From assembly GCA_937934705.1 (NCBI GenBank), contig CALGYY010000046.1:1-14226 (forward strand): 14,226 nucleotides of DNA, in the 5' to 3' direction. The notes beneath the pieces were generated by a model. That model had not been told where the DNA came from. It ran no database searches and saw only the letters and a program-made list of their open reading frames with translations. Position 1 is the stretch's first letter, and every line of letters begins with the position of its first letter. Shown here piece by piece: positions 8,138-14,226 of this stretch. The position numbers and the translations under genes were made by a program. The DNA is from an uncultured Bacteroidota bacterium. Lineage in GTDB: Bacteria; Bacteroidota; Bacteroidia; Bacteroidales; CAIWKO01.

Positions 8138-9370
8138 TTAACGGAAGCTGAAGCCGTTAGCCGTCAGTATCTTTCTGAATGAAGGAAAGGATTTCTTAAC
8201 GGAATTGATCTCACTAAGCCGGATCGCTCCGTCATGAGCGGCAAATACCGCGAACGCCATCGCCATGCGGTGGTCGTTAGCTGTGCGGATCAGCGGAACT
8301 TCTGCAAGCGCTTTGCGCGGGGTATCATACAGATTGAAGGTACTGCTGTTCACCACTTCACAGTCGTAACCCAGCCTGATGAGTTCTTCGCTGAAGCCAT
8401 ACAAGCGGTCCGATTCCTTGACCACCAGATGTTGCAGACCCGTGGCGGTCAGCCTGATTCTTTTGGCCGCGCAGGCGAGGGCAAAGGGTATGAACAGGTC
8501 GGGGATGTCGCGGAAATCTATGCTGAGTTCCCCGGATTTCACTCCTGACTTTTTGTGATAAAGGCCTGCTGCATTACTTGTAAAACTGGTTTTGATTCCG
8601 AGACTCTCAAATAATCCGGCACATCCTGCATCACCCTGTATGCTGTCTTTCTTCAAACCAAAAATGGTCACATTCAGTCGCGGAGCTACCACCGCAAGCT
8701 CGTAGAAAAAGGCCGCCGAGGACCAGTCTGATTCGTTCAGGAAAAATTTTTCGCGGTAAACTCCGGGCTTCACACTGAGTTGCCTGCCCTCAATATTGCA
8801 GGTGATCCCGAAATGACGCATCATATCAACAGTCATCTGAATGTATGGACGGGAGACCATCTCTCCCGTGAGCTCAATTTCCAGTCCTTGCTCCATGGTC
8901 GGGGCAACCAGCAGCAGAGCCGATGCGAACTGACTGCTGATTCCCGCATCGAGGCTGACGGAGCCGCCTTTCAGCGTTTTTCCATTGATGAGAAGGGGCG
9001 GGAAGCCTTCATTCTTCAAATACTTAATCTCAGCACCCAGAGATCTGAGTACGTCCACCAGCGGGCCGACCGGACGCTCACACATGCGGGCTGATGCATT
9101 CAGTTTCCATGTGCCCGGCTGACAAGCCAGAAAGGCCGTCATAAAGCGGTAAGCGGTTCCCGAATCCCCCGCATTGATGGTTTTTCCTGATTTGAACGCG
9201 CTGAGACAATGCTGAAGAACCCGGCTGTCGTCAGCCTCACTGATCCAATGATAGCTTGAAGGGCCGGCCATCATTTCCCTGATGATCAGCAATCGGTTAC
9301 TGATGCTCTTCGATGCCGGCAGGCTGAAACCGGGATGAAGAAATTCAGCATTATGCTCAACCGTTACCAT
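8138..9370 (-). CDS. aroA: 3-phosphoshikimate 1-carboxyvinyltransferase (EPSP synthase)
   Basis: A cytoplasmic enzyme of the shikimate pathway. It joins phosphoenolpyruvate to shikimate 3-phosphate to give EPSP, the step before chorismate. Family motifs across the 410 residues: LPASKSISNR (18-26, with substrate-binding K21 and R26), GDSGTAYRF (68-76), RPVGPLVDVLRSLGA (99-113), SSQFASALL (145-153), RDIPDLF (287-293, D291 the likely general base), KESDRL (318-323) and NDHRMAMAF (365-373). The phosphoenolpyruvate loop reads GDSGT where E. coli has GNAGT. The length is slightly below the E. coli enzyme (427). The ATG at 9368-9370 overlaps the aroB stop by one base (TAATG), so the two are probably co-translated. 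A hairpin just past the stop likely ends the transcript. Confidence 0.96.
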   Translation of the reverse strand: MVTVEHNAEFLHPGFSLPASKSISNRLLIIREMMAGPSSYHWISEADDSRVLQHCLSAFKSGKTINAGDSGTAYRFMTAFLACQPGTWKLNASARMCERPVGPLVDVLRSLGAEIKYLKNEGFPPLLINGKTLKGGSVSLDAGISSQFASALLLVAPTMEQGLEIELTGEMVSRPYIQMTVDMMRHFGITCNIEGRQLSVKPGVYREKFFLNESDWSSAAFFYELAVVAPRLNVTIFGLKKDSIQGDAGCAGLFESLGIKTSFTSNAAGLYHKKSGVKSGELSIDFRDIPDLFIPFALACAAKRIRLTATGLQHLVVKESDRLYGFSEELIRLGYDCEVVNSSTFNLYDTPRKALAEVPLIRTANDHRMAMAFAVFAAHDGAIRLSEINSVKKSFPSFRKILTANGFSFR

Positions 9371-10458
9371 TATTCAAAAAGACTGTTGTAGTAGATGAAA
9401 CTTTCCCTGATCAGATCAGTACCCGGTGACTGATCCGTGAGGGTTTGGCCGGGAGCGCAGATCAGGGTGAAACGCGGACTGCCGTTTTGATTTTTTTTGT
9501 CATACCCCAACCAGCGGATCAGTTCTTCCGGATCTGCAGAGATTTTCCGGAGCGGGATATGGTGAAGGATCACATCCCCGATCTCTCCCAGCATGTCCTC
9601 ATCCAAACCGGCAATACGGTGCGAGATCCAGGCTTCGCAGATCATTCCCATGGCGACGGCTTCACCGTGCAGCAAATTGTTCTTTCCTTTTCCCTGACTG
9701 GCGGATTCCAGCGCGTGCCCGATGGTGTGGCCGAAATTCAGGACTTTCCGCACGCCTTCCTCTTCCGGGTCGGCGCTTACAACGCCCATTTTAACTTCTG
9801 CGGCCAGACGGATCAGTCCGGTGACGGATGCTTTTTTGTCCTTCGGATGATTCTTTATCTTTTCCCAGAATTCAGGATCGGAAATCAGCGCGGCTTTGAT
9901 CACTTCGGCAAATCCGGAACGGTAATGCTTATCCGGTAATGTGCTGAGAAATTCAGGGTCACAGTAAACCCCGGAGGGCTGGGTGAATGTGCCGATCTGG
10001 TTCTTGGCGCCTCCGAGGTTGATGCCTGTCTTTCCGCCGAAGCCTGCATCCGCCATGGCCATGAGCGAGGTGGGAACATTCACGGAGCGAATCCCCCTTT
10101 TGAAAACAGATGCCGCAAAGCCTCCGATGTCAGTCACAACGCCACCGCCGAGATTGATCAGGATAGATTGCCTGTCGGCACCCGATTCTGCGAGGCTGAG
10201 CCATATCCCTTCACAGATATTCAGGCTCTTGCTGTCTTCACCCGAAGGAATTTCGATGATTTCCGCCTGTTGCGCCATACTGACTTCCCCAACAAAGCGG
10301 GGGAGGCAGGAGGGCAGGGTGTGGTCGTCTGCCAGAATGAACAGCCTGCAGCCTTTCTGACCTGACTGCATCAGCCAGCGGTCGAGTATCTCAAGCGAAC
10401 GCCCGCCAATGATGGGCTTGACGGGCGCCGGGTGATATTTTTTCTGCTTCTGAGCCAT
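9370..10458 (-). CDS. aroB: 3-dehydroquinate synthase
   Basis: The second enzyme of the shikimate pathway, converting DAHP to 3-dehydroquinate with NAD and a divalent metal, in the cytoplasm. The 362-residue protein carries an NAD-binding glycine motif GGGVVTDIGGFAASVFKRG (104-122), VPTSLMAMADAGFGGKTGIN (128-147), and metal ligands E185 (GFAEVIKAALISD), H244 (LNFGHTIGHALE) and H264 (LLHGEAVAMGM). The length is normal for the family. It directly precedes aroA with a one-base overlap, so two non-consecutive pathway steps are paired in one operon. A consensus -7 promoter element lies in the 34 bases separating it from the S74 gene upstream, so aroBA may have its own promoter. Confidence 0.97.
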   Translation of the reverse strand: MAQKQKKYHPAPVKPIIGGRSLEILDRWLMQSGQKGCRLFILADDHTLPSCLPRFVGEVSMAQQAEIIEIPSGEDSKSLNICEGIWLSLAESGADRQSILINLGGGVVTDIGGFAASVFKRGIRSVNVPTSLMAMADAGFGGKTGINLGGAKNQIGTFTQPSGVYCDPEFLSTLPDKHYRSGFAEVIKAALISDPEFWEKIKNHPKDKKASVTGLIRLAAEVKMGVVSADPEEEGVRKVLNFGHTIGHALESASQGKGKNNLLHGEAVAMGMICEAWISHRIAGLDEDMLGEIGDVILHHIPLRKISADPEELIRWLGYDKKNQNGSPRFTLICAPGQTLTDQSPGTDLIRESFIYYNSLFE

Positions 10459-10478
10459 ATTTTCGTTTTGATCAGAAG

Positions 10479-10486
10479 CAAAATTA
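10479..10486 (-). promoter_or_regulatory. Candidate -7 promoter element for aroB-aroA
   Basis: TAATTTTG on the - strand matches TAnnTTTG exactly and lies 20 bases before the aroB ATG, which would leave a leader of about 15 bases. No TTG occurs at the usual distance (the closest is CTG, 24 bases upstream), so the call rests on the -7 element alone. Confidence 0.4.
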
Positions 10487-10492
10487 AGGGTT

Positions 10493-13400
10493 TTATTTCA
10501 TCTTCTCTTCCAGTTGCTGCATGCGGACTTTCAGATCCTTGTTTTCGTTAAGCAGGATATCGATAAGTTTCTGTTGTTCCCTGATCATTTCCTGCTGTTC
10601 CTGCACGGCTTTTACCAGAGGCACGGTGAACTGGCTGTATGCGATACCGTAGTTGCCGCTTTCATCCTGTGGTTTGCTGACCCCGTCGAAGTTGAATCCG
10701 CATTCCCTGGCGGCCTGTTCCACTTCCTGTGCAATAAAGCCGGTGTGAACAAGGGCCGAGGATGGTGCATAATCCTGATCTTTCATCCGGGCCTGGCGCA
10801 CACTGTCAGTCATATGCTGCATCAGGAATTCATCGAATTTCTTTGTGTCGAAATTGTAGGTGACAGGACGGAGTTTCATGATGAAATCCAATCCGCTCAC
10901 AGCTTCATTCACATTGTATTTAAAGCGGCCGTCACTCGGGAAAGTGTAAGCCACCTGGCCTTCGACCACGGTAACTGAGGTGTTTCCCAGGCGGACTTTG
11001 TTGGAGGCGTTGACAACTGCGTTGCTGCCAAATGACGATGCATTGTTCAAGCCGCCAGATGTGACGTCTGCATTATATCCGAATGCAGAATTATTGCTTC
11101 CTGTTGAATTGATTAGCAAAGAGTTCACTCCGGAGGAAGTGTTTCTGAATCCGCTTGAGTTTCCGGATAAAGATAAATACCCTGTTGCCGTATTACTGTA
11201 TCCTGATGAATTGACATAAAGTGTCTGGTCTCCCAAACAGCTGTTGTATCGTCCGGTATTGTTAGCGGGATCTCCGCTGCCTGCCAAAGCAAGATAGCCA
11301 ACTGCGGTATTGTAAGTTTCCTGACCAGTTGCGCGGTTATCTGCGTTAACGAGTGCTCCCGTTCCAACTGCAGTAGACCGATGGTTGCCAACGTTAGAGT
11401 ACAAGGTACTGCTGCCGATTGCAACATTTCCTGAGCCCGTGGTGTTTGCGGCAAGAGCCCTCCAGCCCGAGGCTGTGTTTTCCCATCCGGACAGGTTGTT
11501 GGATAGCACTCCATATCCCTGAGCTGTGTTCCGTGAACCTGTTTCATTCGAATTTAATGATGCATAACCGATCGCTGTATTCGCATCACCATCAGTATTG
11601 TTCTCAAGTGATTGATTGCCAAATGAGCAATTTTCAATTCCTGCATAGTTCCTGTACTGTGACCGGTAACCCATAGCTGTATTATTATCTCCTGTACGCA
11701 TTTCCATCAGGGCTTCATAACCTACAGCAGTATTATATCTTGCAATATTATTGGATGGAGTAAAGCTTTGTCCACGCATAGCGCTGTATCCAACTGCAGT
11801 ATTGTATGTTCTCCGGCTCACTGTCCTGTCGTCACAAAGGGTCATTGCTCCATAACCGATGGCTGTACTCCCCGTATTCGCTAAATTGGAACTTAGGGCA
11901 TATTGTCCTACTGCCGTATTTTCTTCACCTGTCGTGTTGCCCGCAAGTGCCCCCCTTCCTATAGCAAGATTGCGGTTCCCGCTTTTATTGGTGTGAAGTG
12001 CTTCAAATCCGAACGCATCATTTTGCTCTCCGCTTGTGTTGGAATCCATTGCAAAAGTACCGATAGCGGTATTGCCCCATCCTATGGTGTTTGAATTCAA
12101 GGATCTTGAACCAACTGCTGTATTGCCAGCACCGGTTGTATTTGAATACAAAGCCCTGAATCCAAGAGCCGAATTCAATGTCCCGTGGTCAGCGTGGGTT
12201 GCCCCCGTGCCATTATTCATTAGTGCAGAGTCACCAACCGCAACAAGCTGACTCCGGTCCGTATTGTTCCTGAGCGCGCTGTAACCAATGGCCACGTTGT
12301 TGCTTCCGCTGGTGTTGGCCGACAGGGCAGAGGAGCCCAGGACTGAGTTGTATGCACCGCTGCTGTTGGCGGCAAGACTTGCATCGCCGACAGCCGTGTT
12401 GTGTTTTCCGGTATTGTTGGCGGCAGTTGTGCTTCCTTTCAGTGCTTCATGTCCCACTGCGGTGTTGTATGTTTGCTGCGCAGTGCCGCTGTTGTCTGCA
12501 TTATACATCGCCCGGGTGCCAACCGCTGTGCTTCTTGTGTTCGCAACATTGGTGTACAAGGCCGAGGTGCCAACCGCGACATTCTCATTTCCGGTCTGAT
12601 TAGCAAACATATTCATATCTCCAATTGAAACATTATAACTGCCTGATGTATTGTAATACAATGACCGGTAGCCGGCCGAGAAGTTTGAGTTTGCCGTTGT
12701 GAAAGAATACAGACTCTGGTAGCCGATAGCAATGTTTTGTTTGCCGCTGTTGTTCGATGGTGTAGTACTTCCTCTCATGGCACTCATTCCAATGGCAGTA
12801 TTATAGGTCATTCCGCCACCGACATTATCATCGGCATAATAAAGGGCGCCATAACCGATGGCGGTTGAGCCCGAGTTGGCAACATTGGTACTTAAGGCAT
12901 AAGCACCAATGGCAGTATTGAACGAACCTCCCGATGTATTCCCGGCCATATAACCCAGATAAGTACAAAGTGTAGATGGCTGAATGTATCCGGAACGGAT
13001 GTTATTCGTCCTTATACTAAATGGTACATTATCCGTTGTTCCGATAAAATTTGTACCGTCAACGGTCCCCGCATTTCCCAGTCTCGACCAGGCATCCAAT
13101 GATCCTGACGGACCTGTTGGCCCGGTCGCGCCGGTTTGTCCGGTGATACCCGTAGGACCCGTTGGCCCCTGGGCTCCGGCTAAACCAATTCCTGTGGGTC
13201 CCGTGATGCCTGTAGGTCCGGTCGGTCCCTGGGCCCCGGTTAAGCCTACCCCCGTGGGACCAGTTATGCCTGTGGGACCTGTCGGTCCCTGTGCGCCGGT
13301 TAAACCAACACCAGTGGGTCCGGTCGGTCCCTGCGCCCCCGTCAATCCGACACCGGTAGGTCCTGTGATACCCGTGGGCCCCGTTGGTCCCTGTGCTCCG

Positions 13401-14226
13401 GTCAGTCCGACACCGGTCGGACCCGTGACGCCCGTCGGACCTGTGGGGCCGGGCGTCCCACTGGCAAATTGCCAGGTCAATACGCCGCTTCCATCATTTC
13501 GTAGAAAAGTGTTTGCCGCTCCCTGTGTGTCAGGCAGAGTGTATTCAATATTGGCACTCTGCGCAGTCGTTGAAAAGGAAGTGTAATAGTTTCCGGCTTT
13601 AATGGCAACCGGTCCCTGGAAATATCCGCCGAATTCTCTCAGCATCGCATCCTGATAACCCAGAGCGCCCCAGGGTTTCATCCCGTCATTATGGCTTACC
13701 GTGCCCATGATTCCGGCAGAAGGGCCATAGGCGTCATCCCAGCGGGTACCAAAGATTCCGTAATGATATGCATAACCGTTATAGGCAATTCCGTAAACCG
13801 AATTCACTGACCCGTTAGCTGTATTTGCGGTTCCGCTGATGCCCGACATATTATAACCCATGATGCTTGGAACTCCGGCAACTGAGGGATTATTCACAGC
13901 ATATACACCAATCAGGTCATTGCCATCCACATTCAGGCGGTACAAAGGATAGGGCGCTGTGTATATCCCCACGGTACTTCCATCGTCGCGGCTCACACCG
14001 GTGCCCAGCGTGGTGCTGGTCGTCCAGCGTGTTAAATAATCCTGTGTCCCGGAAAGATTCACAGGTCCCGTGGGGCCCGTAACCCCTGTTGGTCCCTGAG
14101 CTCCTGTAAGACCGACTCCTGTCGGACCAGTGATTCCTGTGGGTCCGGTGGGACCCTGGGCCCCGGTCAGCCCTGTTCCGGTGGGACCCGTAATTCCGGT
14201 GGGCCCGGTAGGACCCTGGGCCCCGG
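10493..14226 (-). CDS. Collagen-like, YadA-head-like repeat protein with S74 chaperone domain (5' partial)
   Basis: The frame is open through the right edge of the window, so the N terminus is missing; at least 1243 residues are present. From the N-terminal side: a collagen-like block (14063-14226 and beyond); about 200 residues of unrecognised, Gly/Tyr/Asn-rich sequence (13457-14062); a second collagen-like block (13103-13456); about 655 residues of short NTAIGYxAL-type repeats like the head repeats of trimeric adhesins (10958-12922); and a C-terminal peptidase S74 intramolecular chaperone domain. The last has SDGRFKYNV at about 10910-10936 (Ser-Asp expected at the self-cleavage site), [19 protein letters not shown] and [15 protein letters not shown], then a coiled coil to the end. 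Such domains trimerise fibrous proteins and then cut themselves off. The protein is probably a trimeric surface or tail-like fibre; no membrane anchor or type IX signal is seen at this end. The GTG at 14060-14062 is an internal Val, not the start. Confidence 0.88.
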   Translation of the reverse strand, partial: GAQGPTGPTGITGPTGTGLTGAQGPTGPTGITGPTGVGLTGAQGPTGVTGPTGPVNLSGTQDYLTRWTTSTTLGTGVSRDDGSTVGIYTAPYPLYRLNVDGNDLIGVYAVNNPSVAGVPSIMGYNMSGISGTANTANGSVNSVYGIAYNGYAYHYGIFGTRWDDAYGPSAGIMGTVSHNDGMKPWGALGYQDAMLREFGGYFQGPVAIKAGNYYTSFSTTAQSANIEYTLPDTQGAANTFLRNDGSGVLTWQFASGTPGPTGPTGVTGPTGVGLTGAQGPTGPTGITGPTGVGLTGAQGPTGPTGVGLTGAQGPTGPTGITGPTGVGLTGAQGPTGPTGITGPTGIGLAGAQGPTGPTGITGQTGATGPTGPSGSLDAWSRLGNAGTVDGTNFIGTTDNVPFSIRTNNIRSGYIQPSTLCTYLGYMAGNTSGGSFNTAIGAYALSTNVANSGSTAIGYGALYYADDNVGGGMTYNTAIGMSAMRGSTTPSNNSGKQNIAIGYQSLYSFTTANSNFSAGYRSLYYNTSGSYNVSIGDMNMFANQTGNENVAVGTSALYTNVANTRSTAVGTRAMYNADNSGTAQQTYNTAVGHEALKGSTTAANNTGKHNTAVGDASLAANSSGAYNSVLGSSALSANTSGSNNVAIGYSALRNNTDRSQLVAVGDSALMNNGTGATHADHGTLNSALGFRALYSNTTGAGNTAVGSRSLNSNTIGWGNTAIGTFAMDSNTSGEQNDAFGFEALHTNKSGNRNLAIGRGALAGNTTGEENTAVGQYALSSNLANTGSTAIGYGAMTLCDDRTVSRRTYNTAVGYSAMRGQSFTPSNNIARYNTAVGYEALMEMRTGDNNTAMGYRSQYRNYAGIENCSFGNQSLENNTDGDANTAIGYASLNSNETGSRNTAQGYGVLSNNLSGWENTASGWRALAANTTGSGNVAIGSSTLYSNVGNHRSTAVGTGALVNADNRATGQETYNTAVGYLALAGSGDPANNTGRYNSCLGDQTLYVNSSGYSNTATGYLSLSGNSSGFRNTSSGVNSLLINSTGSNNSAFGYNADVTSGGLNNASSFGSNAVVNASNKVRLGNTSVTVVEGQVAYTFPSDGRFKYNVNEAVSGLDFIMKLRPVTYNFDTKKFDEFLMQHMTDSVRQARMKDQDYAPSSALVHTGFIAQEVEQAARECGFNFDGVSKPQDESGNYGIAYSQFTVPLVKAVQEQQEMIREQQKLIDILLNENKDLKVRMQQLEEKMK
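10958..12922 (-). repeat. Array of YadA-head-like 17-residue repeats with four longer cassettes
   Basis: Units of 17 residues (51 bases) with the pattern N-T-A-[IV]-G-x-x-[AS]-L-x-x-N-[TS]-[ST]-G-x-x run in tandem, clearest at about 12000-12150. Set among them are four related longer cassettes, each beginning N-[VL]-[AG]-N, running through STA-[IV]-G, a variable [ND]AD- or DD-containing loop and TYNTA-[IV]-G, and closing at NN-x-x-[KR]-x-N. They span 50-51 residues at about 12734-12886, 12398-12550, 11732-11887 and 11243-11395. In trimeric adhesins this motif builds left-handed beta-roll heads. The copies have diverged at both protein and DNA level. Confidence 0.85.
13103..13456 (-). repeat. 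Collagen-like Gly-X-Y block with a 20-residue period
   Basis: About 118 residues of Gly-X-Y triplets dominated by GPT, GIT, GLT and GAQ. The unit is 20 residues (60 bases): six triplets plus a GV dipeptide that breaks the triplet phase ([11 protein letters not shown]). One unit is shortened, where GPTGPTGVG follows GAQ directly. Codons for the same residues differ between units. Confidence 0.9.
14063..14226 (-). repeat. N-terminal collagen-like block, cut by the window edge
   Basis: Same Gly-X-Y unit as the block at 13103-13456, including the phase-breaking dipeptide (GV or GT before GLTGAQ). It runs in frame from the right edge and ends in GVTGPTGP before NLSGTQDYL. Its full length is unknown. 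Confidence 0.88.

Noticed and set aside
12984..13586. A 200-codon + strand frame rich in GPVGPV
   Set aside because: It is the complement of the collagen-like GPTG codons; Gly and Pro codons mirror each other, keeping the antisense frame open.
14060..14062. GTG as the start of the S74 repeat protein
   Set aside because: The frame stays open upstream and encodes the same collagen-like repeat up to the window edge, so this codon is an internal Val.

Overview
The window most likely comes from a member of the Bacteroidota (Bacteroidetes). The CRISPR-Cas locus has the cas9-cas1-cas2 order, 46-base repeats and 29-30-base spacers common in that phylum. The tracrRNA promoter matches the phylum's -33/-7 consensus (TTG / TAnnTTTG) exactly. 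The AroA and AroB sequences and the large S74-type repeat protein also fit. No 16S or other lineage marker is present, so a finer placement is not supported.

Layout. Bases 1-1185 are a CRISPR array of 16 identical 46-base repeats and 15 spacers, read on the + strand and closed by a strong intrinsic terminator (1254-1289). Facing it on the - strand is a compact type II-C cas operon, cas9 (6382-2633), cas1 (2606-1644) and cas2 (1647-1303), with no csn2 or cas4. Just upstream of cas9, on the + strand, lies a complete tracrRNA gene (6421-6503) with promoter, 20-base anti-repeat, hairpins and terminator. Array and tracrRNA therefore share one strand and the protein genes the other. The locus is visibly more AT-rich than the genes to its right, which hints at horizontal acquisition.

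Right of the locus, all on the - strand: a membrane sensor with CHASE4, HAMP and PAS modules but no output domain (8022-6700); aroB and aroA of the shikimate pathway, overlapping by one base (10458-8138); and a very large, N-terminally incomplete surface or fibre-like protein (from beyond 14226 to 10493) with collagen-like blocks, about 650 residues of YadA-head-like repeats and a C-terminal peptidase S74 chaperone domain.

How the parts work together. Cas1-Cas2 should capture spacers, and array transcripts pair through the first 21 bases of the repeat with the tracrRNA to arm Cas9, whose RuvC and HNH residues are all present. Every repeat carries a near-consensus Bacteroidetes promoter whose predicted start falls at the repeat-spacer border, so each crRNA may be transcribed independently. 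The tracrRNA promoter sits inside the cas9 leader, so cas9 mRNA and tracrRNA may overlap antisense. Cas2 ends in QLELF, close to the beta-sliding-clamp docking pentapeptide. The CRISPR system itself is a recognisable type II-C system. The less ordinary points are these regulatory and interaction features and the repeat architecture of the S74 protein.
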